Shown in pieces: positions 1-11,054 of a DNA stretch of 47,813 nucleotides; within the stretch, counting starts at the first letter, position 1, and every line of letters starts with the position of its first letter. The position numbers were made by a program, and so were the translations under genes. Below the pieces are notes generated by a model. The model was not told the origin of the DNA, made no database searches, and saw nothing but the letters and a program-made list of their open reading frames with translations. This DNA is from Dinochytrium kinnereticum. Taxonomy: Eukaryota; Chytridiomycota; Chytridiomycetes; Chytridiales; Chytridiaceae. The DNA is taken from the NCBI GenBank assembly GCA_027604005.1, contig JADGJT010000014.1, forward strand, positions 24,321 through 72,133, given 5' to 3'.

Positions 1-1040
1 GTGTGGGTGGAGTGGATGTGGGGGGGTGGAGGGACTGAAGTGGGTGGCCTTACCTAGCAATGAGGGGGGGAAGTTGTTGAAAATTGAAGGTGAGGCGAAA
101 TTTCAATTTCTCAATCATCACGTTCTCTCCTTTTATCATAAAATGCTTTCTTTCTTGACCTGTCGTCGACCCCTCCAACGCAAACGACGCATCCGAACGG
201 ATGACTGACTGCCTGCGCATGCAGCATCATTCACAGTGCATGTTATGTTCATTCGGCTAACTTCAAGAGCCCACCCGGCCTTTGACCCTCAAGCAAGCTA
301 CGTCCTTCTGCACAGGCAACGAAACCATGCGTTCAACAACCCCTCATCCTCCTCCAAGAGCACCCATTCTGCCATGCCCCTAAATCTGAGCACCATCGCG
401 CCATCTTCCACATAATGAAACTGTCGATCCCGACGTTACGCGTGGTTTTCCTCTTAAAATCAACTTTTCTTCCCCCCAAGAAAAAATACGAATCATAATA
501 TACCATCGGAGATCATCGCAATGAGAATCTTTTGTGTTAATCAAGGCTCGTGTATTTGTGTTTTTATTTTGGATGAAGAAGGACGCGTGGCCTATGTTGG
601 GTGAGGGTTATCAGGGTTTACATGATAGAAAGTTCGCGTTGCAACGATGAATATCAATAAAATATAAGGTTACAGTAGTCTACCAGAGCGAATGAATCTA
701 CCAGAAGTTATCCTTATTCTACCCTGTAACAAGGCGCTGTTCATATCGATCCTTAGAGCCAGACAGCAGCCAAACCTGCTTGTATTAGACAGATATGCCT
801 GACCCAGCATTGTTCGCGAATACCGTGCAGAACCAACCGAGACAGCAATGTGCTCAGTCTTTCCTTCCTCAGATAAACATAAAGACAAATAGCTGCAGCT
901 GCAGCAACTTCAGAGAAGTTAGTCTTTCCCAATGCAATCTTCGGCATTTCATAGATAGAATGCCCATGAAATGGTGGCTGGATCAACAACGTCCACTTTT
1001 GGCGCACGTAAATTTCAGTTCAAAGAAAAATAATAAAACC
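1..1040. other. Left intergenic region and 5' flank
   Basis: No ORF here looks like a conserved protein. The first 50 bases are G-rich (GGGTGG-type repeats) and the stretch from about 470 to 700 is AT-rich. An open frame runs from 795 into the following gene, but its first 82 codons look like untranslated leader: biased, Cys/Ser/Asn-rich, with a CAGCTG-type repeat near 891-905. I see no tRNA-like B box and no mobile element. Confidence 0.5.
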
Positions 1041-3368
1041 ATGCAACCCCCAATCCCCATCGTCTTCTACAGCAGACACGCCCAATTCCTTCGCGACACC
1101 TCGCTCATAGTCGAATGGGTACTATCAAAGTACAAAGCTCTCCACGGAATCAAAGGCCAGTTGTCAAGGCAGCCAGCCTACGTATCAAAACGAGGTTCAA
1201 ACAGCGCCCGAGAACCCCCCAAAGACCCCAACCACATCACACCAGCAACCCTCATAGAGTTCAGCGATTCCATCAACGCTCGAAAAGCCGGTCGCATGCC
1301 GAACCATCTATTGGCTGTTCTGAATCGAATGATTGAGTTGTTGGGAATGTTTATGGAGTTCTGTGAGAGGGCGACGGCGCCCGAGAGGGTTGCTCAAAAG
1401 CCGACAGGGTTCTTGAGCTTGGTGAAGGAGGTTGGGGCGGTGCGAGAATCGCTTCGAACCGTCTTTACCATGTTCAAAGGAGATCAGTGGCGGGCGAAAT
1501 GCACTTCCGGTAGGAGTACAGAGGCACCTCCTCCTGGGCAGGGAACTGGTGTTGAAGGGCTTTTGGAAGGCATATCTCAACTTTTGATAGCCACAGACGA
1601 CCCGAAAGACGAGACGGTCGAAAGCATTCTGGCGAAATCCACGAAGGATGGGTCAGTCTCATCCTCGAATTCCAATCTTGAGCCAGACCACGGACTAGAC
1701 TGGAACGCGTCGGCAGCACAGTTGTTTGCCACATGGTGCTTTATTTCGGATGTGTCGGTTTTGAGAGAACAACTGGCAGAAATGTGGCAGAACCAACGAA
1801 AGGGGTTGACATCAGTCCCTGCCGCCTCGTTCGTCACAAATCTCGCTGTGGCCATCGTGCAAAACCTGGAAGAGGACCTAGTGAAGCAATACCCACGTTT
1901 ATACCACTTCCGATCTATGGTCGATGTCTTTTCATCCCTTTTTGTCTGCTTAAAGGATGATCAGATTGGAACAATCCGAAAGCTGTTTATGATTCCCGCA
2001 TTTGACATGCTGGAAGGGTTTGCCAGGGTCATTCAAGACGGCTATGCGCCGGTCCCAAAAGCCGGGTTCTTTGCCGACTTTGATGAAATGGCGGATAGAT
2101 CCAAGATGACGGATGCCCAGAAATTTGAGGAAGATAAATCCGTTCTCCTGACCCAACTTCCTGAAGTCATCCTTATGTTGAGATTGAACGGGAAGAAATA
2201 TGGCGACCTTCCCTTCTTTGACGCTATAAAGTTCTACAGTCAGACAAAAAGGATCAACCTCTCCCTAGTCTTTATGTGTCAGATCTATCTCGACTCCGTT
2301 TACGCCAAACGCATGGAGCTACGCCAGTGCAAGGACGCATTGGACGATGTGACCAGTCGCATAGTCGGGGAGATAGACTGGTTCTCCAAAGACGCTATCC
2401 TCTCCACCTCTCCAGGCATGCCAACCCTAAAACAGATCGCGGTTCCAATAGCTGAAGCGTTGAAGGACATTATCTCCGAAACCGCCGTCGCCGAATTTCG
2501 AAAACGGGCCGAGAGAACGCATGGCTCGGATTTGCCTGATCAGAATCTGCTGCGTAAGAATCCTTGGCAGTGTGGAGGGTTTGGTTACGAGTTGTCGTTT
2601 TTGAGCCACACGTTTGGGTCGGCGGTCTTGCAAGCTGATGGGTTCTTTGCGGCTTTCAAGCACCTCTATAAGGCTTTATCTTTGAGATCGTCGTCAAAGA
2701 ATGGTGGTAGCCCGCCTGCTGCGATGGCTAAAGTGGTTGAGCAGGCCCTCTCAATCTTCGGCGCAACCTCCCATGATAAAGAGGAATCCATGACCCCATT
2801 GGAAGCCTTCGCAAAAGACATTGGTCTAGACGTGGGACTCTTCAAACCCGCTTCAAAACCAGACAAAGACATTCTCGAAGCCTTATCCCCCAAATCAGAC
2901 GCAGTTGCCCTTTCCATCATCAACAACATCGCCCACAACTCCCAAAACGAGCGCGTCCAGAATAACCTTCTGGGCCCGCTCTTGACCGCCCGATACGGGT
3001 ACACCCCCATCAGTTCTCCAAGAGACCTGATCGCATCCGTTCTAAAAGTCGCGTCCACCGAGCTTGGCCAGGACGGGATTCTCAACTTCAACGCGTTTGA
3101 GTTTCGTCGACTCTGCGTGGATGTTTGCGTGAAGATTCATGAGGCGGCTGTTGGGGTCCTTGAGTGTCTGGATGTTGAGATTGCTGTTGACTCGTTGTCA
3201 GAGCTTCCGCTCATCACGGGATACGTTCTTTACGCTTTGGAGAAGGCTGAGGAAGGTTCTTTGTTTGCGACAAAAGTCAATGAGGCAGTTGATGATATTT
3301 GGCGGGTGATTTGTGTGGAGTTGGATGCTCATCATGAGGGTGATTTTTCGCTCGCCATCTCTTTTTGA
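1041..3368 (+). CDS. Large hypothetical protein, possibly fungal DUF6604 group
   Basis: One uninterrupted frame of about 775 codons from the ATG at 1041. That ATG follows an A-rich AAAACC context and is directly followed by the segment IPIVFYSRHAQFLRDTSLIVEW. The same frame is open from an ATG at 795 (857 aa), but the extra N-terminus looks non-conserved, so 1041 is preferred. The start (a short Tyr/aromatic stretch, then 'RDTSLIVEWVLSKY') and the following 'LLAVLNRMIELLGMF' helix resemble, from memory, the N-terminus of fungal DUF6604 proteins, whose function is unknown. The body is mostly helical with no obvious catalytic motif, signal peptide or membrane segment. No introns are needed, unlike most neighbours. 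The family assignment is tentative; that the frame is a real gene is much surer. Confidence 0.6.
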   Translation: MQPPIPIVFYSRHAQFLRDTSLIVEWVLSKYKALHGIKGQLSRQPAYVSKRGSNSAREPPKDPNHITPATLIEFSDSINARKAGRMPNHLLAVLNRMIELLGMFMEFCERATAPERVAQKPTGFLSLVKEVGAVRESLRTVFTMFKGDQWRAKCTSGRSTEAPPPGQGTGVEGLLEGISQLLIATDDPKDETVESILAKSTKDGSVSSSNSNLEPDHGLDWNASAAQLFATWCFISDVSVLREQLAEMWQNQRKGLTSVPAASFVTNLAVAIVQNLEEDLVKQYPRLYHFRSMVDVFSSLFVCLKDDQIGTIRKLFMIPAFDMLEGFARVIQDGYAPVPKAGFFADFDEMADRSKMTDAQKFEEDKSVLLTQLPEVILMLRLNGKKYGDLPFFDAIKFYSQTKRINLSLVFMCQIYLDSVYAKRMELRQCKDALDDVTSRIVGEIDWFSKDAILSTSPGMPTLKQIAVPIAEALKDIISETAVAEFRKRAERTHGSDLPDQNLLRKNPWQCGGFGYELSFLSHTFGSAVLQADGFFAAFKHLYKALSLRSSSKNGGSPPAAMAKVVEQALSIFGATSHDKEESMTPLEAFAKDIGLDVGLFKPASKPDKDILEALSPKSDAVALSIINNIAHNSQNERVQNNLLGPLLTARYGYTPISSPRDLIASVLKVASTELGQDGILNFNAFEFRRLCVDVCVKIHEAAVGVLECLDVEIAVDSLSELPLITGYVLYALEKAEEGSLFATKVNEAVDDIWRVICVELDAHHEGDFSLAISF

Positions 3369-3423
3369 TGAACATCATTTTTTAAGTGATGTACTATGTT
3401 TTGTATGTGTTTTTTTTTCTTTC

Positions 3424-3447
3424 TTTTTTTTTTTTTTTTTTTTTTTT
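3424..3447. repeat. T24 homopolymer
   Basis: Twenty-four consecutive T on the + strand, just downstream of the stop codon at 3368, preceded by a shorter T run from about 3410. It probably lies in the 3' UTR or termination region. The exact length may vary by slippage or assembly error. Confidence 0.85.
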
Positions 3448-4383
3448 GAATCAAATGGTTCATTATTATTAGAGATATTTATTTACATTATTGTCCAACT
3501 CGTGAATTCTGAAAAAAGAAACAAAGTAAACGGAATAATAATTGACTCGCCATTCTGAGCCTTAAGAAAAAGGGAGAACGAGCACGGCCTCTTCACACTT
3601 CTGGGATCTCATCTTAAAAAATGAAGAGACTATTTTTAAAATCCCAACAATTTGGAAAGAAACGTAATCAATTGTAAGCAGCAACTCAAAGTGAAAACGA
3701 CCCTCAAAACCCTCATTTCTCTATTCAAATAAAACAAAGACACAACCAACCAACCAACTCCCATCTTCCAAAAAACAAAGCAAATTGGATAACCCATGCT
3801 GAGGAAAGCGAGGAAAGGCAAAAAAGAAAGCAAGACAAAGCGAGCATCAGGAAGCCGATAGAGAGAAAGAAGGAAAGAAAATGGTGGCGACCATGTATGA
3901 TTGAAAAAAAAAACAACAACCCCTACCTTATCCCAACCTTACTAAATAGGAAGAAAAACCAACAACATACCAAAAAAAAGAGAAAAATCATATGTGAAAA
4001 CCATCCCAAACAGAAATCAAATGATACAGGCTAACGAAAAGGAAACGGCAGAGCGAGAAGACAGAGAGAGAGACTACAAAACATCTTATATAGGACACGG
4101 TTGTAACAAACACGCAGAAAAACAAAGGAACAACTAAGGATCAAACAAACACTAGCAAAGGCATATCAAAACAAAGGAGACAAATCTGAAACGAATATAA
4201 AAAAAAAGAGAAATGTTGCAGTCGCCAATACGAAAAGCGAAGAAAAGGAATAAAGAAAAAATGCACATTAAAACGGAAACGAGCGAGAAACGGAAAAGAA
4301 AAGAAAAGGGAAAACCAGGAAACGGGACGTAAGCATCTCAACAAGGAAGAGAAAAGTTGATTAACCGCATTCTAAGCACACAA

Positions 4384-4386
4384 CCC

Positions 4387-4407
<21 letters not shown>
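4384..4407. repeat. C24 homopolymer followed by A11
   Basis: Twenty-four consecutive C on the + strand, immediately followed by eleven A. On the tyrosinase sense strand this is a G24 tract starting about 50 bases after the stop codon. It could form a G-quadruplex in the 3' UTR or an i-motif on the other strand. Length may be unstable or wrong in the assembly. Confidence 0.85.
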
Positions 4408-4417
<10 letters not shown>

Positions 4418-4455
4418 AGGTGCCCAAAACAAAAAAGAACCCTCCACCAACCCCC

Positions 4456-7400
4456 TCAAACTCCCGTCACAGTAGCATTACTCCCGATCTCCATATGCTC
4501 CGAAAGCACAGGCACAACTACCTTCTCAACAGCCTTCTCAGAAGCCCCAACAAAATCCCCCGGATGCTCCTCCAAAAACGCATCCAAATTCTTCGCAACC
4601 TGATCCTGCACAATAGTCATAGCCTTCTCCTTCTCCCTCACCATGCGAACATGTTTATCCAACTCCTCCCTCGTGGGTTTCCCCAGACCAAACAGAACCT
4701 TGGGGTGCATGCTCTCAATGTACTCAACCGATAGCTGCACAGGCGGTGGGGCAGGGAGGGTTCCATGGTGTCCTGATCCATAGACTTTGCCGTCGACAGG
4801 AGGTGGGAAGTAAGGTTTGGAGCTCCCAGCTCCCGGAACCGGTAAGGTCATGTCAGAGTTTGTGACGTTTAATATCGGGGAAGTCATGTTACCCTCGTTG
4901 AGGTTAACAAGCTCCAACGCTCTTCTCGTCTTCGAATGAGTCGTCAGATCCGCCGAATAAGGTTGATAAGTCGAACAGTACCCGTAACTGCCTAGTGTCA
5001 TTGCCTCCCTAATAGGGATATTGAAGCCTGGCAAGATCGAGTCCACGGTCAGGTCAATAGAGACGATAGGAGTGTCAGGAGTGTCAGGGTTAGGCACATT
5101 CATAGCCCCCGAAAACGACACAGCAACATTAGGGTGCTCCAACTGCCATAAATACCAATACCGATCCACGTTAGTGTGATGGAAGAAGAATGTAGGATCG
5201 TTCGGTGATCGCGCGACAATCCACATATCCGTGTTCTCCGTCCCACCAACATTCATATGGACAGTGTTATGACTCTGCTCCAACGAGTAAGCAAATGAAT
5301 CAAAGGTCTCGGCATTGGTTACAAAGGCTTGGAGGGTCGTTTGGATTGGGACCGTGAAATCGTCCGCGTAGAATCGGGTGGTGCAGGCGTCCCAATCGTA
5401 ATCGGTCCAGCCTTGGGCAATGCCGCCGCGGACACAGGAGGTACTGGTTTCACCGCGTTGACCAAGGGAAAGACGGTCGGTGCTGAAGATCGCGCCGATG
5501 GTGGGGCTGGTCAAGGGGAAAGGTCCATCACGAGCCCCTGCAAATGCCGAGGAAAAAGAAAAAAGACAATTGCGGTTAAAGAAAGGGAAAAACCGAAGAA
5601 AAAAACGATAAAAAAACCTAATAACTAAAAAGAAAAGAGAGAAAAAAGCCAAAAAAGGCACAACTCACAAGCCCAATACGGCAAGACAACATTTGGATCA
5701 ATCTTCTGTAAGGCCTCCTCATAAATCTGCAAAAATGCCCTATGCCAAGGCAAGAACGCCGTAGTCCCGTGAATGTAACCCCTGGTCCCAGCATGCACAG
5801 CAACAAGATCATCATAAAAGCTTCGTCGACCTGCCTTAGAAGGAGTGGTTCGAAGTTTTTGAACAGCATTAAAGTACGCCTCCTTCTCCACAGTCGACAT
5901 GTCGCGCCACTCTTTCCTGGCTTTAACGCTGGTGCAGGAGGGAGAGACTCGGGTGATAAAGGCATCGGGCTTGGAGGTAGAGAAGATTTGGCTAGGGTTG
6001 TCGTTACAGGGACTGCGGGAAGAGAGAGTCAGCACACGGAAGAATGAAAGGCAAAAAGACTAAACTCCAGAATGCAGGCAAAGAAAAAACAAACATACTT
6101 TTGGACAGGAAAGGTCCTTCCGTCTGACGGCTCAAATCTCAGATCCATACACCTGTAACTGTGCCCAAATCGCAGCGAAACCTTATTACCCCCCCGGGGA
6201 GTAACCAATAGGACCTGATTACTCCCAATCCTGCAGTCATAAAGCCCCGGAATCTGTCCAGGCCTCGTGTCAACTCCATAAACATCCATACAAACTGGTC
6301 TTCCAATGGCCTTCGTGACGAGTCGACCAAAATCGTTGTACCACCATTGGAATGTGTTGTTGTTGGTGCAGGGTTGGAAGTTGGGTCGAACATCTGCTTG
6401 ACCAGCAGGAACTTGGACAACCGTCAAGCAACGATTGTTACTGTCCATGAATCGGAATGCGTCAGCGGGAACCCCAGCCGCAGCGTCGCCTCCATCGTTT
6501 GCGATGGTTCTGCGGGTGACAACGGTCATGGCGGCTGTGGTGTCGCAGTTGCTGGAAAAAAAAACACGGGGAGGGAGTCAGTGATGGTTCTCAACAATCA
6601 AATGATCGGCGATATTGCAGGAAAGAATGTAAAGTACGTCCAAAAAAGTGACGGGGTCGATATTTCCTTTGATCGTTTACCTGTTGCCAATTGAGCCCGA
6701 GTCCGACTTCTCGCTCACGCACAAGCGAGGGGTGAAAAAATTCACCAATAGGACAGAAGCACCATTGATGATAGCAGTACGGTTCCTAAAAGTTTGGGTA
6801 TTCAAACCAGAGCAAGACTCCATCTAAATTAAGATATTGGAAAAAATGGAAGGCCCAGAAATCATAAGTCTTTCTTCATGTATTTGATAACGAGGAAGAA
6901 ACACATAAAGTAAACTAACCTGGTAACCACCTTCAATAGAAACCGCGAGCCCAACGCAAAGTGAATTATCGAAAGACTGAATAAACAAACCACCATAAGG
7001 AAGGTTCCTCATGATGTTGAAGTTCTGAGACTCGGCATCTGAGCAAGGGGCCGTGCTAAGAGCCGATCCAGCACTCCCGTTATTCTGCCAGCACTTGCCA
7101 GATGGCGCTCTTACGGAAACGGTTGCAATCGGAGGAGGACGAGAAGGTGGCATGTCATTGTCATTATCTACTCTGAAGAGCTGGTCTCGGGTAGACATGC
7201 AAGTCCTGCAACGTAAAGAATCAGTCATCTATTTTTTTTAAAAAAGGGACTAAAAACGACAAGGGAACACACTCAAAGGTCACAGCATTGTTACGCCTAC
7301 GAGTAAAGCAGCTCTCGGTAAAAGTCATTATGGTGTATATGTTGTGTTCCAAGGTCACCCCAAGGGTAAAGACTTGAGTAGGTGAGTCACGGCAGACGCT

Positions 7401-7916
7401 GACCTGTAGACAGAGAGGGAGAAAGAAGTATTAAAAGATAGAACTAGAAGCATCAAATTACAGCAATCCACTGTAGATTCAAATAAAACGCTCAAAAAAA
7501 AGGAGGGAGTAAAAGGTATACATGGGGCCGCCCCGAAACAGCAGCCTTTGGCACGGTGAGTAACAAACAGCTCACAGCCTGGCTTGATTTGGCCCCAGAT
7601 TGCCCATGCCCATGAAGATCACTGAACCATCTCTCGCTCAGAAACTCACAATCAATCTCCCAGAAGTGGTGGACTCTGCGCAGAGTCCAGTTGACGTCAA
7701 CAGAATGCCCACAGTCGGATCTTCGGCATCCGAGGCCTTGAAGATAAAGTCCTGGGATGGCAAGTTGATGACGCAAGACGATAGCGCAAGGAAAGAGTTT
7801 TCAGCGCCAAACTGCAGACAGAGGGGAGCATCCGAATCAAAGTAGCTGATGCGTACGCCCACAACGGCGGAAGGAACGCTGACGGCCAGAGCCAGGAAGG
7901 CTATCAGCGACAGCAT
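4456..7916 (-). CDS. Secreted tyrosinase with N-terminal lectin-like modules
   Basis: Multi-exon gene read from the ATG at 7916 to the stop at 4456. The protein opens with a signal peptide (MLSLIAFLALAVSVPSAVVG), so it is probably secreted. Exons from about 7916 to 6120 encode Cys-rich repeats, including a ricin/QxW-like block with 'CLTVVQ', 'FQWWYNDFGRLV' and 'PVCMDVYG'. The tyrosinase core follows. The CuA region has three candidate ligands in 'VAVHAG', 'IHGTTAFLPWHRAF'; the CuB region has 'SHNTVHMNVGG' and 'FFFHHTNVDRYWYLW'. A splice at about 5685/5540 restores 'LPYWAWARDGPFPL' after CuA. Tyrosinases oxidise mono- and diphenols to quinones for melanin or cross-linking. The Cys-rich modules may bind carbohydrate, which is inferred from resemblance only. 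No other melanin or secondary-metabolism gene is adjacent. Core identity is secure; the exact N-terminal exon boundaries are less so. Confidence 0.88.
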
Positions 7917-7968
7917 TGCTGGTTGGTTGATATCCGGGTGAATCTAATGCAGCGTGGAGGGAGAGGGA

Positions 7969-8017
7969 GGATGGATGGATGGATGGATGGATGGATGAAT
8001 GGATGGTTGGATGAATG
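7969..8017. repeat. GGAT/GGATGAAT tetranucleotide repeat
   Basis: Tandem GGAT units with a few GAAT and GGTT variants, about 50-100 bases upstream of the tyrosinase start codon, probably in its 5' UTR or core promoter. Read on the minus strand it creates a His/Pro/Ser-rich open frame that I regard as spurious. Confidence 0.8.
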
Positions 8018-8472
8018 GCGGTGATGATGTGTTCGTTCGTCTAGCGTCGGTCGTCTATGGTGGTGAGGTGAGTGGAAAGGGAGGGAGTGTGGGAAACGTG
8101 CAAAACAAAACCGTTTGTTTCCTCCTTCTCCTGTGACTCTGCAGAGGGTGAGTGTGTGCGACGTGTGTGCCATGCTTGTCGCTCGCTGTCTGGCCTGTGC
8201 TACTCTTGTTTGACCAATTAAGCAAAACGCAGACCAAGGGCAACCAATTAATAAATGACCTTTGCTGAGAAAATAATAATATGTGTAGTACATATTTAAA
8301 AGTTAAAATTTCTATTTTATTATTAATTTATAAATAATAATTAAGCAATATTGTTATTATGGTCGATCATTCATTTGAATCCTCAAACCAAACACCAACC
8401 AACCAACCCTTTATTCACATATCTCTATCTATACAGTTCATGATGCTTCAATTAAAGTACTCCGCCACGACC

Positions 8473-8510
8473 TAAATTAAATTAAATTAAATTAAATTAA
8501 ATTAAATAAA
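8473..8510. repeat. ATTAA pentanucleotide repeat
   Basis: About seven tandem copies of the unit TAAAT/ATTAA just downstream of the phosphatase stop codon (8579, minus strand). A simple microsatellite in a 3' flank. Confidence 0.85.
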
Positions 8511-8578
8511 AGGATTTCTAAACGGGAAAGATTTCATACAGAGAACAAGCAAGCAGACAGACTTTGCGCATTCAATCC

Positions 8579-10084
8579 TCAGCAGGAAAACAAGGGAAGG
8601 ATTTTAAGAATGGAAAGAAGAAGACAAATACTAACTGGTGGCAGATCCTCTGCACCCCCTCCAGACGTATCCGAGCCTCCAACTGCTCGTCTTCCCAACA
8701 TCCCCCCCCCACCACTTGTCGCAACTGGGAACAACACCCCTCTCCGATTCCGTCTGACACCACCGCCACTAACACCACCACCGCTCCCATCCCCTCCATC
8801 CTCCCCCTCCCCGCTCCCCAACATCATCCCAGACACATCCAAGATCCCAGATCCGCCCAGGAGGTTCGCAGGCGCATTGCTGCTCTCCCTCCCCGGAAAC
8901 TCCCTCTCCGAGTCAGGGCAAGGTCCAAACACGTTGAAGAATCTCTCGAGCCCCGGTCCAACCTCCAATACCGACGCAAGGTTACCTGCGCGGTAGCAGT
9001 AGTTTGGCGCGGACCAGACCGTCGAGAGGAGATCGTCGTAGAGGATTTGGTAGCCTTCCATACAGAGTTGGTGCGCTCGGCAGATGTGGCCGAGGCCGTT
9101 CACGTCCAGGAATTTTCGTGTCACTTCGCGGCCAAAGGTGTACCCAGCGCCGCGGGAGGAGATGGCAAAGTCGCCTTTTTCTTCACCTGTAAAGCCTATT
9201 CCATTGTCTCCAGGGCCTCCTGCCGGGGCAGGTAAGGGATCGGACCATACTAGATCCGCCATTGGGCCTTCGTGGGGTATTTCTGGAAAAATCAACCGCG
9301 AACGTTTAGATCACCCGTCGAATGAAAAAATGACAACGACACAAGCTTAATAGTTAAGGAATACTACCAACCTCTAAAACGATCAATCACCTTAATTTGA
9401 TCAATGGTATGCAATGACGGGCTCAGTCCTGAAAAAGCAGAGCACAAAACCATTAGCAAAAAGCAAGCTCCACCAAAACCCAACTAACCACCATGCACAC
9501 AAAAGATTGAATCATCCACAATAACCGACAAAACTAAATAATCAAACATATCCGTAAACGCTGACCAAACCGCCGGACTCCCATACTTCCTCAAACATTC
9601 CGTATAAAACCCATACGTCTGCGTCACAGCTCTCGACTCATGATTTCCCCTCACAAGCGTCACCCTATCAGGGTAACGAAGCTTTAGGCATGTCAATAGG
9701 GTGATGGTCTCAACAGAATAATAGCCTCGGTCAACGTAGTCACCGAGAAAGACGTAATTGGTGGAAGGACATGGACCGGCTATCTTGAATATCTCCAGGA
9801 CATCATAGAATTGGCTAAAACCCCAAGCCAAATGCATCAATTTTAGGTGAGGCTGCATTATAAAAAGCAATTCGTTTTCCCGAAAACATGTTGAAGAAAG
9901 GAGAAAAGAATGATATGTACCCATGAACATCACCTACTAATGTGACGGGAGCCTTGATATGACGAACGTTTCCCTCATTCACCAGCACCTCCTTCACTTT
10001 CTCGCAAAGCTCTCTGATGACCTGCTCACTGAGGAGCTCACGAGCATGGAGCTTCGAGATGAACAAATCCAAATCCCATGCCAT
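8579..10084 (-). CDS. PPG1-like Ser/Thr protein phosphatase catalytic subunit
   Basis: Exons 10084-9921, 9814-9489, 9428-9372 and 9282-8579 join in frame. The product has the complete PPP-phosphatase signature: GDVHGQ across the first splice, 'GDYVDRG', 'RGNHESR', and 'SAPNYC' near the end of the core. The N-terminus '[20 protein letters not shown]' and the insertion after 'LVWSDP' followed by '[11 protein letters not shown]'-like sequence fit the PP2A-related PPG1 branch best; PP2A, PP4 and PP6 are the alternatives. The enzyme removes phosphate from Ser/Thr using a two-metal centre, and in yeast PPG1 acts in glycogen metabolism and far-complex signalling. The C-terminal tail is unusually long, rich in Gly, Ser and Pro, and lacks the DYFL end of PP2A-type enzymes. 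A further intron beginning near 8637 (GTTAGT) could replace the last codons. Confidence 0.87.
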
Positions 10085-11054
10085 CCCATCCGTCTTTTCG
10101 TGTAACTAAACAGGAAAATATTGGGCTTCAGTATACAGACCATCACAGCCTGCTCTGTTTTGATAACATTATGTCACATTGATTGGACAATGATGCGGAG
10201 AACGAGTTGATGCTAAACCCTCGGCCTTTCAATAAGCTCCTTCGAAGGACCCTGTTTTTAAAAGTCCTGCACTCAGATCCTGCTTTTAAGCGGGAGCTGC
10301 CTCATATTGACATTTCATGACGATGTATCCGCATCCACGACCTACCTGGGTACGGATGCTGGTCTGGATATGAGGTCCCAACGCATGTGAAAGGAGCTCA
10401 TTTTATTTGTGCAGTGCTATTCTGGTCACCCACAACAAATGCGCCGCCTTTTCATCCACTCCATCCAAAACAATGCGTGCAAAAAGTGGAGAACCGAGGG
10501 GATAGGATGGGCAGCCACTGAATTCAGTTGCATCGCAGGACGAAAACACCTCAGAATGCATATCATATCATCAGCAATGAATGGCCAGTGATTCTGCCTG
10601 CATGTCCACTATCGGAGCATTTAAGGGTCACGTGAGATATCCTCGTGTAACATCCGGTGGGGGAGCACCCCTGCACAAGTCAAGCAGCCCCGCCTGAGAC
10701 GTCTTTCACCGGTCCTTTCAGTCCATCCGAACCATCCATCCATCCGACCATCCGACTCACCGTCGCCCCCCGCGCTCCCCCGTCCCTCACGTCCCTGGGT
10801 CCCACTGCACCCCCCTCTGCTTACTCTTGATTTCCGGTCCCACAGCGGAATCCATCTCTCACTGCGTACGTTTCTTTTGGTTAAGGGCCAACGAACCCTC
10901 ATGGCTGTTTTGGGTGGACCGAACTTGCGCGTCCCCCACCCACCTTCCACACCACTCAGCACTATGCCGTGATGGTGTTGAGGTTCCTCTGGACACGCAT
11001 GCAATGCATGCACGCGAGACTGATCATGCCGACTGACCCTTTATTACTTGTAGA
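10085..11054. other. Divergent intergenic region, phosphatase / RRM gene
   Basis: Shared upstream region of the minus-strand phosphatase and the plus-strand RRM gene, about 970 bases. Nothing in it looks coding. Two GCATGC palindromes lie at about 10998-11013. The sequence GTACGT at 10866 and TTGTAG ending at 11053 could bound a 5' UTR intron of the RRM gene. Confidence 0.5.

Larger units (their letters stand above)
3369..4455. other. Convergent intergenic region with homopolymer tracts
   Basis: This 1.1-kb gap lies between the converging ends of the DUF6604-like gene and the tyrosinase gene, so it should hold both 3' UTRs. It is strongly A-rich on the + strand from about 3610 to 4370 and contains a T run and a C run (listed separately). 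Open frames across it are products of that composition. No gene is supported. Confidence 0.6.
7917..8578. other. Intergenic region upstream of tyrosinase
   Basis: This region holds the presumed tyrosinase promoter and the 3' flank of the phosphatase gene. It contains a GGAT tandem repeat close to the tyrosinase start, an AT-rich block from about 8270 to 8350, and an ATTAA pentanucleotide repeat. I see no coding segment. Confidence 0.55.

Noticed and set aside
3636..4344. Hydrophobic minus-strand frames resembling membrane proteins
   Set aside because: They arise from A-rich + strand sequence read as Phe/Leu/Ser codons; no start context, splice pattern or conservation.
4357..4734. Plus-strand frame beginning in the C24/A11 tract
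   Set aside because: Runs antisense to the tyrosinase C-terminus and its start is poly-Pro/Lys from homopolymers.
7904..8293. Minus-strand frame with His/Pro/Ser/Ile repeats
   Set aside because: It is the translation of the GGAT repeat upstream of the tyrosinase start; it has no conserved segment.
10998..11013. Double GCATGC palindrome as operator or hairpin
   Set aside because: Each unit is a common six-base palindrome; two copies three bases apart are not enough to claim function.
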